Shown piece after piece: positions 9,095 through 20,600 of a stretch of DNA of 64,000 bases. The DNA lies in NCBI GenBank assembly GCA_015179025.1, contig WHUX01000036.1, positions 248,001 through 312,000 on the forward strand. The letters run 5' to 3'. Each line of letters starts with the position of its first letter. Positions within the stretch are counted from its first letter, which is position 1. Below the pieces are notes generated by a model. That model worked only from the letters and a program-made list of their open reading frames with translations. It was not told where the DNA came from and made no database searches. The DNA is from Terfezia claveryi. Lineage: Eukaryota > Ascomycota > Pezizomycetes > Pezizales > Pezizaceae. A program made the translations under genes and the position numbers.

Positions 9095-12000
9095 GGTAGA
9101 CGTGGAAGTGGAGCAGTTTAGGGAGAACGGGGAGGAAGGCTCAATCTGATTGTGATTGAGTGAGGGGGTGGTGGGTGGAATGATTCAATTGAGCACTTGA
9201 TATTTTGAGAGTAGAAATGGGGAGTGAAAATTGGCCATGGTATCTATGTGCTTGCTGGGAGTATTATCGGTTGTGAATATTTAGCTACAGTGGATATGGG
9301 TCGGAGGTGAGTAGATATCTCTGATAGTTTTACTGTTTGATAATGTACGAGCTTTGGCTGCTGGCTGCTGGCTGTTGCTGCTGGCCTATTATAGATGGAC
9401 ATTGCCACCAGAGGTTTGTTCATGTTGAAACATTTGTATGAGAGTGCGAGCCGTAAAGCAATGCTGGATTAATTTCCCTTGCGATGTTACTGCTGCACAA
9501 GCCCTCAATTCCGTATATATCACTTTATTTCATATCACTTTATTTCATATCACTCTATTTATATCACTCCTTTTTATATCACTTCATTGGAGAACGCTCT
9601 GGTGATATCGGTATATACAGCATGTCAGCACTTTGTTGACTGTTGTTGCCGCGCTCTTGTAGTGGGTATGCCGCTTATCGCTAATCTGCATGCATTATCG
9701 CCAGCTTGGAAACCAAACACATCCAGCCCTCACCCTCCCCTAATGATGGCACCGTTCTCAGACCGCCCGCTCATCCCCATCGCCCTCCAAAACCGCTGGT
9801 CCGTGGTTAAGCGTTGTCTTGCTGGTCAATCTAGGGATTATCTTTGTTTGCGCTGCCCGTTTGCGCGTTCGGGCGTTCCCGCAGAGACAGATTGTGGGTG
9901 TGTGGAGAGTGTGGAGGAGGAGGGGGATTAAGGAGGAGAGTTGAGGAGGAGGAAGGAATGAATGAATGGTGGGGGGGTGGAGGGCATCGAGAGGGTGGAG
10001 TTTATATTAAATACGGAGTTTGAGAGTGAAGGGACGAAGAAAGGTATTTTACCCTGATTTCACGTAGATATTTTTTTTTTTTTATTTTTTTTTAGGCTTT
10101 TTTTTTTTCTTATTCTTGGCCTGAATAGGATATATAGACATAGAAAGAACACATACTTACTTGAATTCTCATTTTCATATGCTGCCCTGTTTACCCTCAC
10201 CTGTCTTTTTTTCTTTTTGTGAGGGTGCATTTTTGCATTATTTTTGTTATTTTTTGGTTTGGCTGGTAAATTCATGAAATGGAAAACTTAAAAGCCGAGC
10301 AGCCTTAGATTACAAAGAACCTACCTATCTACATCAGGAGAAGGGGCTGCTAAACCTTCCCCCAAAAATAGTTTTTTTTTTCGGAAATATCCAACGGGAG
10401 AGAGAGTTTACCAGATCTCCTCGATACCTATGCACGTGTTATAATTGTAACAAGAACCTCCTGTGTCATATGTCGCTTGGTTTTCGAATATTTACCTACT
10501 GTAATTATTTTATTTTTTATTTTTTCCCACCTTTATGTATACATATATACACGGTACTCTCTATACTTCAAAAATCAAACAATATAAAATGAAATCATGC
10601 ATGCACACTTTTAAGATAAAAAAATTTAAAACAAGGAGCCTAGATATACCGGTACCCCCGCTTACACTATTACCTATTCCCCTTCCCTTCCCCCCCCACA
10701 AAAAAAAAAAAAACCCCTCTTTCATTACGTACTAACTAATTTGCACATGTTAGATACGACTCCCTCCCCCACTTAACAACATCCCCGACAACCCTTCAGT
10801 CACAAGATATACATACATACATACATTATATATCCTATCCAGCTTGAACTTTGGAGAGTGGAGAAGTAGTCTGGGTTCGCATATGTGACGAAGAGTCCCG
10901 ATCTCTGCAATCGGCTTGTAAATACCCCTCCATGTCTAGATGGCGGAAGTGGCCATGCATTCACGACAATATAATCTTCCACTCCTCGTCGATTGTTTAC
11001 TATCCCATACGTAGTCCCCAGGCTTGGTGCCAGTTTGCCTCTGTTTACCCTTCTTATGGGGGTGTAGCAAAGTCAATTATATATCAAATCGATTGTATGT
11101 GTCTCATGCACAAAAGCCAGTGTTGCCTCGAGCTGGATGTTTATTGAACTAGGGTATATGCGCTTTTGAATTGAATAGATTTTGAGAGTCAGATAAGTTA
11201 TGTAAGTTCGTAGTCGGGGGTGTGTGCACATGAGATATACTCCGATGCCGGTTTTGATGCCCCTGCCTTTACTCCGGGTATATACCTAAATATCCCTCAC
11301 CGCATCTTCAGAGTCCCCATTTCCCTTTAACTAACCAGCAAAAATATTGATATTCGGCCCTGCAGCTTCAGAAGTAAGACAAATACCACTCTTGGCCTCC
11401 TCTTACAGCCATTGCAGCCATCCAACTCGTTGAAGACTGGACCCCAACACTTGTTTCATTACCTACTCGTTCCGGTAGGGTATTATACGTTTTGTCCTGT
11501 GTAGGCTGGACCCAATAAAAAAAGCCACAGACGCTCCTAGGGGTACAGCAGAAGGTCAAACATTTTTGCTTGCAAGTATTGGGATATCTAGGCCTGAAGA
11601 CCTGAGCTTGCAAGTAAAAAGCAATTGGGGGCCTCCAAATCCGGATAGTGAGTAGAAATTAGATTCATGTGTTGTCGTTTTTGGTACTATCCACTTAGGA
11701 AAGAACACGCGGTAGTACAGTACACAGGGTTAGTACTCCCAGAGAAGACGAAAAACATGAAAACCAAAAACAACAGTCAATAATATAATATCCAATATCA
11801 TGCGTGGGTTACTCTGCATGGTGGCAGTGTCGGTGAGCCACTTCGGTGGAAAGAAAAACCCAAGGATTTGAGCCCAATTTACTCACAATAAAGAAGCACT
11901 AGCTGGAGGGTAGTAGTTAGGAGCAGATAGTTAGTTGCCCAATGTCATTATATTACCCTTATAATCGTGGGGTAGAATGCTTCACATCTGTTTGTTGAAA

Positions 12001-13543
12001 ACTGATGGCTCAATGCTTGCAAGCCTCAGGCAATTTTCCAGCATTTGATGAAGGCCTGAACAGGAGGATACTACACATGAAACCTTAATAATTCCAAATG
12101 TGAACCTCATGATACAGGCAAAGGCCAGTATAGCGAGTTGGACACGCCTACATGTGGTGGGGTGCTGCGGTCTAGATTTAGGTAACTGAAGTGTTGCAAG
12201 GCAGCGAGTAGGCACTTTTTTTTCCCTCTTTTTTTAATAAAAAGTTAGTACTCATATGCGATTGTAGGGGGAATCATGATGAGCCACCTGCGGTTATTAC
12301 GGTGATGCATACACAGCTCCTTCCGTAGACTCGGGTATCCCAGCTGAGATCCCCATTGAATAACACCTGGCCTACAATTAGCTATAGGCGTGCCATAACC
12401 CTATCACCTAGGGAATCCAGAGCGGCCGGGGTTATATCCGTGCTAATGTGGGTATTCGTGATCATAGTTGGGTGGCATCAGAAGGTGAGTTGATAGTAGG
12501 CGGCGCTGTAGTGGTTCCCTCCGTTTAGGTGTCTGCGAGGTATAATTCTGATGTTGAGGTATCTGCTGTATACGTTAATTTGGCTACGTTACTATAGGAT
12601 TAGGGGATAGCGAAGCTACCGGGAGCTGTTAAATATTCATTCCGTCTTCTACCATCTCTTGTACATACGTGGATCAGATCACCTAGGAAGTGGGCCTATG
12701 GATAGGCCTCAAATACATCCTCGCCCTCATTACCCTTTCTTGTAATTGAGTTATACAACACGAGCTGCAGGGCCCGGCTCGCTTTGAGGTGACCTGGCTA
12801 AGTAAGCTCTGGCACCTAACTCACCCATGATATTGATTCACAACAGCATTTGCTCAAATAACTACCCCGTTGGAGCTCCTGACCCGCTTACCAGGCAAGC
12901 GGAACCCTTATGTCCTGGGGCGTCGATGCATCCTGTCATTACTCCGACCGACTTGCTTCCTCTGCTCCCAATTCAGTAGGATTCCTGTACCTCCCACGGA
13001 TCTTTGTCGGGCCACTTACAGCAAAGCCAAAGGCTAATAGTAGCATAGGGTACTGGCAATATGATGCATTCAATCTCCCATACCTACAACCGTACCTACC
13101 GTACCTACCGTACTGGCTAGAGACAAACCAAAGTTTGGCCTGGGGCCACCAACAGTAGACGCCCGCGGGCCTCGAACTACTGCCCAAAGCTCAAGCCTGC
13201 TAAACTTGAGTCATAGCCCTCTCCAACGATTTGAGACAGAGAGCCTAATTTCAGATTCGCTCGCCTGGAACCCAGATCGATCCAGAAAGGGCAGATGATA
13301 CGGGAGACCTAGGCCAAATACCGGTCTAGATCTAGCCTCAGGAGCACTGGCCATGGAATATCAATCATCCGGATATGTTCATGCTCATGTTTTGAAGGAG
13401 GCATTTGGACCCCGAAAAATGGTGGTAGGGAAGAATGTAGGGCGGGGGTGTTTTGATGTGTGTGGCTCGCATATGGTATCTGACGTGAGTTTCGAATTCG
13501 TATGAAGATACCGTAGAAACTCGCGAGTAAAACCTAAGATCCG
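9095..13543. other. gene-poor stretch with simple repeats
   Basis: I see no supported gene in about 4.4 kb. The stretch contains a tandem ATATCACTTTATTTC array (about 9517-9586), a GCTGCTGG repeat (about 9357-9392), long T runs (10070-10110) and A/C runs (10690-10713). It also has an ATAC tetranucleotide run (10810-10827) and a CGTACCTAC triplication (about 13092-13113). Open frames on either strand overlap these repeats or lack a start and splice grammar. Confidence 0.5.
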
Positions 13544-13563
13544 CCCCCCCCCCCCCCCCCCCC
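13544..13563. repeat. 20-nt homopolymer C run
   Basis: Twenty consecutive C residues on the plus strand. The complementary G run could form quadruplex structures and is a likely site of length error in an assembly. Confidence 0.9.
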
Positions 13564-14047
13564 ACCTCTTATGTGAGTGAGATCCCACAAAAAGGAAAAC
13601 ATATTTGTATGGGCAAGGGGGAAGTCCGGACCTGCCTTCCGTATCTAAGACTAAGGTCTAACTCGTGGGATTCTACTGTATTGAAACATATGTGTGCATG
13701 ATGTGACAAGATTGCAAAGCCAATAAGGTGTGTCTACTCCCTTGCTAAAGATTTTCCATTCTCAAGTCCACCCAGCCTAGGTGTCAGTCTTACATGAAGA
13801 CCCATTTGGATACCCCAATTCGCAAATGTGCAAACTACAGCAACTTTACAAAAACGAGCTTCAATAAAATCAACACAAATCTTAATTCCATTGCGATATT
13901 TGCTCCCTAGGCCTGTATATATACACCTACCAGCCTCCGAGGCGCACGAGAGTGCTCGGACTAAAACCCCAACCAAGACGCCTAGGACGCCAGCCAGAAT
14001 GAAAACAAGGAATAATGCCGAACGAGACTGGTGACCATGTATGAAGT

Positions 14048-14566
14048 TTAATGAGGTACTTTGACACCTTTGGGTGTGTGGGAATTCTTTCCATCCGTTC
14101 CTCGGATCTTCTTTGTTCCAGCAGCCTACATCAGTGTATTACTGTTAGTAGACAAACTTGCATTATAGTGATAACTTTTTTCATCGTATATTATCCCAGG
14201 TGTATAAAGCGGGGTAATGAGATACAACTTTAAGAAGAATGGGTATGCAGAAAAGAGATGTTCAAATCTGGAGAAACTACTAAATGAGGTAAATTGTCCT
14301 ACCTTTACCCCTGGTCTCCGGGTCATGGTACCCTCGATCTTGAGGGCCACTCCCTCAATTTTGTCTACAAGTCCTGGCTTGCGCTTATTCTTGTGGACGC
14401 TTCCCGTGTAGGTGGCTTTGGTAATACCCGCAGTTTTCTTCCTTGGGGTACTGTTTTTCTTGGGGTTTGCACGGGGTTTCGTTGATGTACCGGTTAATGC
14501 CTTCTTGATTCTGGTTGTGAGAGAAGGAGCGGCAGGGCGGCCATGAGAACGGGTTTGAACAGGCAT
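14048..14566 (-). CDS. small basic RGTDG-motif protein, fungal hypothetical family
   Basis: Two exons, 14303-14566 and 14048-14125, give 113 residues. The intron (14126-14302, 177 nt) starts GTAGGA, has a CTACTAACAG branch and ends GATGTAG. The N-terminal half is Lys/Arg/Ser/Thr/Pro-rich and probably disordered (MPVQTRSHGRPAAPSLTTRI). The C-terminal part, PGLVDKIEGVALKIEGTM, then PGVKAAGTKKIRGTDGKNSH, has the layout of a widespread unnamed ascomycete family ending in K-A-A-G-T-R-x-M-R-G-T-D-G. The splice junction falls exactly inside that conserved block and restores it, which strongly supports the model. Function is unknown. High basic charge suggests nucleic-acid or chromatin contact, but this is inference. 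Confidence 0.8.
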
Positions 14567-16072
14567 TTTACTAATCTTTTGAGAAGAAATGTGACTACTA
14601 GGTAGTTTTATGGTACAGGTAGTTATTTTGGTGGTGTTTTCGTTCCTGGAATAAGTTGCAGGTTGTTGGGGGCCTTGCGCTTATAGTGGCAGCTCAACTG
14701 CCTTTAAATAGGTGCCGATGACACCCTAGTAATTCCGACAACATACTTTGTATTTTCGTAAGTCAACATAATACCATGTTGATATCGGTCACACATTGCA
14801 AATCGTCCCACCTGCGACATTAAAACTAAGACATATTCTTCCGCGTGAGTAATATATTTATAAAAGTGAGCAATCAAGAGCTCTTAAGCTTGACGTTGCC
14901 GTTAGTTGCTCCAGGGGTGCATGCCTGATATGGACATGGATATGTCCCCAACAAGTAGGCTCAAATTAGGATGATATAGGTGTACTTAAGTTAAATCGAG
15001 CGAGTATAGATCGATGCCGACGTGATCTTCCATCAGTTTCGGAGGGCTTTGGGAAACCTGGTTGGCTGACGCTGGGGGCTGGATCTTATCACTTGCAGAT
15101 CGGTCGATGTTCTTCAATGGACGAAAATGTGCCAACATCTGTATAGACTGACAACTGTACAGAATTTTTTTTTTTTTAGCAAAGGGCTGTGAAGACATTG
15201 CGGCTCGGTAGGAATCTATGGGGTATTGATATAAGGTCTACACATACGTGTAGTAATATCGTCCATATATGGCGCCATGGCGGGAATCTTACGATGCCGC
15301 ATCAGCAATCATTGTGCTTCCTTGGGATGAATATCCGGCGTATGACGGCATCTATCCAATGACTATGTATAGGAAAGCTGTAACATATATACAGTACATA
15401 CAGATCGACCTCCGTTGTGCATTACAGACTTTTGTAGGCACATTAGCTCTCTCCATTTCCGGATTTAGAATTCCTAAAACCTATATAGCAGTAGTCTGGT
15501 TGGCACAACACCCTCCACAGAGCAGCGTTCCGTAACAACGACTAGGTACTAGCATTGATTATAAGCTGAATACTATGCTAATAAAGAAATTCTCATAAAA
15601 TTTAATAATCCCTCGAACAAAAGCTTTGCAAATTCCCTATAGATCTCAATTACATGTGTAAGCTGGAAGCCTCATGTTATTTATTTCCCTTGCGTTCAAT
15701 TCCAACAGGTAGAATTCTGTGGTTTTAGGGCACAACCCTTGCATACTAAGGCAATGGTGATTATGAGGGTTAAATTGCCGTTAGGCACGCATAGGGTGGA
15801 CATAGCCGTTGTAGATTCTGATGCAGGGCAGTTAGGTTTTCTGCTTGTGTTTCAGTGTAGTCTATAGACCGCTTAGACGGAGCTAACTTCTGGATCCCCC
15901 TTGAATTTTCCATTGCCTCATATTCATGTATCTGTGTTTCCTATGACTTACCTATGAAATTCAGTATCGAGTCACCACCACTCACACTAGGAAAAAAAAG
16001 CCAGTTCCAACCACCATTGCCACTATCAGGTTCATAATAATATTACATTTCTCCGCAGAAGCTGTCATCCAA
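14567..16072. other. intergenic, no gene seen
   Basis: No supported gene. The first 100-200 bases hold the presumed promoter of the minus-strand gene that starts at 14566. A copy of the dispersed motif TAGTCTGGTTGGCAC is at 15492-15506. Confidence 0.45.
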
Positions 16073-16163
16073 TCTTTGGTAGTATAGTGGTAAGTATTCC
16101 CGCCTGTCAATATCACTTTGATCAGGTTCGCGGGCGACCGGGGTTCAATTCCCCGCCAAAGAG
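16073..16163 (+). tRNA. tRNA-Asp (GTC) with a 19-nt intron
   Basis: The acceptor stem TCTTTGG (16073-16079) pairs with CCAAAGA (16156-16162), with discriminator G at 16163. The anticodon stem CCCGC pairs with GCGGG, the loop carries anticodon GTC, and a 19-nt intron (16110-16128) sits after position 37, the canonical site for eukaryotic tRNA introns. The T arm shows CCGGGGTTCAATTCCCCG, holding the internal B box; the A box lies near TAGTATAGTGGTAAG. Sequence and anticodon match fungal tRNA-Asp. It stands alone in gene-poor DNA, next to the decayed nuclease-like gene, and CAACCAGACTA repeats lie about 40 and 280 bp downstream. Confidence 0.93.
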
Positions 16164-16174
16164 TTTTATTTTTT
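16164..16174 (+). terminator. RNA polymerase III T-run terminator of tRNA-Asp
   Basis: A TTTT followed by ATTTTTT starts directly after the discriminator base of the tRNA, as expected for Pol III termination. Confidence 0.8.
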
Positions 16175-16334
16175 CCTTTCACCCATAAACGCTAGACTGC
16201 AATTACACTAAATTATACAGCAACCAGACTAATTATACAGTTATATTTTTCTCTACCAGAGGACGAGTGTTATAAAGCCTGACATTGCTCTATATTGCGA
16301 CGAACTAAAGTGGAGGTATAACAAAATGTATGTT

Positions 16335-18200
16335 CTATATATAGAATGAACTACTCCGTACAAGGCATGTATACTTAGGTGAGTTTGCCATCCACAAAGG
16401 GCTACAAATCGTCGGGTTGTTCCTGAGACAGATTCCCGACTGCAACCAGACTAGCCCGACTGTGGGATATTTCGGTGCACATCTGGTGCCACTTTTGTCT
16501 CCGCACTTACTATCCTGCTTCCCGGCCATGGGATCACCTGCAAGACCTTCTTGATTCATAACATCCAGCTCCTTCTCCAGGCTGTACAGCATTGCACGAA
16601 CTACTCTGTGGATATGTTCTAGACCTTCACCAATATCGATTCTGGGTCCCCTTTTCATGAACCCTTCCCCGTCAATGATAAGACCATCAGTCGCGATCCC
16701 ATAGATACCCTTATCTATCAGGTTGCTGCTTGAGCCTTTGCAAAGCTTGTGGGGGATAGCCATGTACCCAAACAATTGAGCAACAGCACCATCCATATCC
16801 ATAGCACGCTTTTCCTCAACAACAAGTAAATAGCATTTATACGGTAAGCGGATCGCCTTTTTTCCGCCCTGCTTGACCTCCATCAAGGCACCCTTCTTGA
16901 CTAGCCCAATCGCATAATCAACTCGCCCACTGTAGGTGTTACGGTAACCATATATCAGTTCAGGCATTCCCTAAATCCCTAATTCGTCCGGTGTCCCCGC
17001 ACCTGCGAGAAAGCGTCTCAGGGTATATGATGGTCCTCCAGTGCCAAAAGATCTTGAATCCTAGACTGGAGGCTCGGCTATTCTGGAGAGTCCTACTCTT
17101 CGTCATCCTCCGGTTCCGGATTCCCGCGGCCCTACACACGCGCATGACGGCAGCATGAAGAACAAGCAGGTCTGGGTGAGGAAGGGGATGGTGAACCGTC
17201 GTGGTTAGGGTAAATATGAACCCCGTTTCCAAGGGTCGGCCACGAAGGCGCCGTGGAAGGCGAGGCCTCCCGGGTTGCTGTATTGTGTATCTGAGCCGTG
17301 GCTAAAAGGTCAGGGTCCTCGGACATGGAAACACCCGGATCTAGCACTTGCGTCTGGTCCAAGCGTCTTCTTGGGAGTCGTTCCGACCCCTTTGGCCCTC
17401 TCCTGACGATTCTCTGTGAGCCAAGAGAACCTTATGGCGTACGAGGAAAGAACATCAGTGGAGAGTTGGATCCTAGCTAAGGGGTCCCCAACAGGTTCCA
17501 GCACAAAGTGTTCCGACCCGAAATATTGGTGGCAATAGTTCTCGACGCGATTGATTTGATTGAGTAAACCAAGACCGTGCAGCAACTTTTGTTCTAGATT
17601 GCGCACCACTGTTGGGCCCGCAAAAACCCTTAGGAAGGCTTCGATGGTGGGCACTGTTTGCTGCAACGGGCCTCCTAACATCCCAGAGAGAATGGTACAA
17701 TATGAGCAACTTGTGGAGGGCGTTGGCAGGTCAGCACGCATAAGTTGTTATCTCGCGCTAATACCTACCAGTGCGATGTTAGGGACGCCCAAACTTTAAC
17801 CACCAGAACACTTACTAGTCCCCTAGTCGTCGTTGATCGTGATGCAGGGTTGGTCACTGCTTGTAGTCTCACAGCAGTTCGACGGCCAGCAGCTAGCCCT
17901 AGAGATACGCACACAGATCTCTGGTGAGTTACCCGTCTCTCACGGGATTGGAAAGGTAATGATGATAATTAGCTCCTCTATTCATCAACACAACAACAGC
18001 AACAGCAACAACAACAACAACAACAACAACAATAGTAGTAGGTGAGGTCATCAATACATTGCCTCATAGCAGCTGTGAAAGTCTGGGCTAGGTGTGTCAG
18101 ACCCCTCTCTGATTGGCCCCTCAACCAGGCCATAATCTGCTGCTGTTCATCGGTCGGAACGGCGTAGAGAAGATTTTGATTAAGAAGCCGCGGGTTACCT
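16335..18200 (-). pseudogene. decayed gene with C-terminal PD-(D/E)XK nuclease-like domain
   Basis: Protein-like segments on the minus strand lie in different frames. Near 18200-18050 one reads VPTDEQQQIMAWLRGQSERG, then LTHLAQTFTAAMRQCIDD. At 17741-17310 one reads LEQKLLHGLGLLNQINRVEN, then YFGSEHFVLEPVGDPLARIQ. At about 17020-16335 one reads AGTPDELGI, an in-frame TAG, then YGYRNTYSGRVDYAIGL, CYLLVVEEKRAMDMDGAVAQ, LFGYMAI and IYGIATDGL. VDYAI followed by E-x-K in VVEEKR, then an AQL helix, is the layout of the restriction-endonuclease-like fold found in many lineage-specific fungal proteins. Frame changes, the internal stop and a CAA repeat (17986-18032) between segments argue for decay, although some junctions could be introns. 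It could be a Crinkler-like or host-defence gene relic; that is inference. Confidence 0.45.
17986..18032. repeat. (CAA)n microsatellite
   Basis: CAA/CAG trinucleotide run of about 15 units, lying between two coding-like segments of the decayed nuclease-like gene. Confidence 0.9.
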
Positions 18201-19589
18201 CACAGGATCGTCTCTGCCGAAGCCGCAGAGTGAGGGCTACAGAGTACCCTCGATACAAGCATATCGTTCGGACCGAGGGATGATAGGAAAATATGGAATG
18301 AAGTTAGGAAAGGTTGCGGAATAAGATGATATATATAACGAGAGCATATAGAGTCTAGACATATGAGAGTAGATGCGGGACCTAGAATCTCATAGAACGG
18401 AGGAGGAGGAGGTGGCTCCGGGAGGCCCCAAAAAGTAAGTGACCCGGGTTGAATATGCTGCATTAAGTCTCATTGCGCTTTTTCTAACGCTTTAGGACCT
18501 CTTGTACCTCATAAATATTGGCTGTGGGTTCAGTTGAAGTGAGAAGAGGAGTAATCCTTCAATATGTGCAAGAGCTTTCTGGGGTGTACCCAGTGGAGAT
18601 ATTGCAACTGGAATCTCGGCTTCTGGCTCAATGGCTTGAGGTCTTAGACGGAATAAACACACAATGCTCTGATTGTGGTAGAAGATAACTTATATTGTTC
18701 GTGATGCTTATTCGTAAGACTGAGACGTTGAAGAAGGAAGTAAGGAAGGAAAGATAGAGCGGGCCTTATATGACCCTCATGCTCGCACTGAACAAGTCGT
18801 TTGCAACACTCACCACCCATATGCATACTCCGAATACACTGCACATATGCCAAATCCGTTTGCAAGATCCGTTTGCAAGATCCTAAGGCATCTTGCCTTC
18901 CTCGCCCAATGTCCCAATGTCAGCTGGCACGGATTATAATTCAACAGTCTTTATTAGGATTCTCCGATTCAAACCTACGTTTGATGTGTCACCAGGTTGC
19001 CTTGGGGTTTGCTTCCGCATACGTCTTTACCGCTTGACGTTCAAGCTCCGACCAGGCCTGGCGCTGGTGAGCAGAAGATGTGGAGGAAGATGCCATTCTC
19101 CAGGAGGTATTTGATTTTGTATGTTGTACCTAGATGAGATGCTGCGGGGTAAGGTAATTAGTCTGGTCGAGGGGCTTGTGCCAACCAGACTACGGGGTAA
19201 TTTGTAGTCCAGTTGTCACAACCAGGTCAGGTAATTTGTAATCGATAAGTACCTATTTGTGGTTTAGCGGCTTTCTCTGGATAGAAGCATATCTATGGTG
19301 ACCAAGCCAAAAAAAAATAAGAATACTCTTGTATCCAAATTATGCTTATATCTGGTATTCTTGTATTGAGGGTGCTCTGTACCCGAAGTCATGAGGTACA
19401 GGACGGAGCGGATGGACCAAAGCTGATGGGGGAAGGAGTGGTGGACAGCTGGGGTGGCTATTTGGCATCGGGGTGCGGTCAGCGCCATGTATATGGGCAA
19501 ACATGACATTGGTAATCACGTGGCGGCACTATGGGAATGTAGTAAATACTACACGAGCTACTTTGCCGTTTATTTACGTTATATCCTCC
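18201..19589. other. intergenic, contains a small palindromic repeat
   Basis: No supported gene. At 19159-19192 TAGTCTGGT and ACCAGACTA face each other around a GGGGC-containing core. This is one of the compact palindromic forms of the motif dispersed through the window. Confidence 0.5.
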
Positions 19590-19597
19590 GTTACAGT

Positions 19598-20600
19598 TAT
19601 ACCGTATTAATTCGCAACTAAGAAAGTACTACTCGGCAAGACAGTATTCGCGTATAAGACAGGGGTAAAACAGCCTAATTTTGGCCGAGATATCCGAATC
19701 GTGTTTAAGACAGCAAATTTTTCTTGTAAGACAGTAGTATAAGAATGTCATTCTTTCATTCCTCATGATCACTTGTTACAATGTCAATTCCGCAGGCACC
19801 CCGTCCTGGACCCAGTGCGCAAACCACTGGCAACTACCTCCTGAGTCTGAAGACCAACTCGACCTGCCAACAGACACGGAGGATGAAAGTTCTGACATTG
19901 AGATTGTGGATGATGCGGAGGAAGCAGATGGAAGTGACAATGAGCAGGGAGATTACATTACTGAAGAAGAGGCTGTACAATATGCTACAATTACACTTGG
20001 AGAGGAGATCGTGTAAAAAGATATCAATTATGCTACTGTGTCGTTCCGGAATTTTTTTTTTTTCCCCGGAAATTCTCTTATAAGAAAGTATCTCGTGTTT
20101 AAGCTAGTATCGCTTATAAGACAGTAAATTTAAGGCCCATTGCAACTTCAAGAATTGCCAACATAGGTTTATTAGTGTTTCTCATAGACTCATGGCTAGC
20201 ATATTTTTAAAAGGTGCTCTGGTCCTCAATGATCAAACAAGCAGACGTTTTGAAGAGTGGTGGAAAATAACCCCCCAAGATAAAATTTGTATGACGATGC
20301 CATGTATTCATGTCGACCTGAGCCTCAAATGATGCTCTTAGATTTCTTTTGTAGCCTTTGATAATATCTATCTACTGATGAATTATGTGCGTTCAGAATA
20401 TTTGCATCTTTTGTTTTGTGGAACCTTACGCCGATATAATTCTTGCAATACAGCGTCATGACCTGCTTCTACATTTGCTTGCAACATGAGGTTATGTAAA
20501 CTATACATATATCACAAGATATGTACAGTACAATCGTAACTACAATACCGTATTAATTCGCAACTAAGAATGCTGTCTTATTCACGAACGGGCGGTCGGA
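19598..20600 (+). mobile_element. decayed pogo/Fot1-like DNA transposon remnant
   Basis: CCGTATTAATTCGCAACTAA occurs at about 19602 and again at about 20548. Subterminal TAAGACAG-type repeats recur at about 19656, 19707, 19729 and 20118, and the inverse CTGTCTTA is at about 20574 near the right end. Dense TAAGACAG motifs are typical of fungal Tc1/mariner-pogo ends. An open frame at 19765-20016 encodes an acidic tail (DTEDESSDIEIVDDAEEADG, then YITEEEAVQYATITLGEEIV) compatible with a transposase C-terminus. No DDE catalytic core was found, so the element is at best a deletion derivative. Confidence 0.4.

Noticed and set aside
9479..9931. 150-codon plus-strand frame
   Set aside because: The first third is the tandem ATATCACTTT array and the remainder has no domain or splice context.
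13734..14034. Minus-strand hydrophobic frame (SALFLVFILAGVLGVLVGVL)
   Set aside because: No ATG start, overlaps the end of the RGTDG gene, and the opposite frame is equally open; not supportable as a gene.
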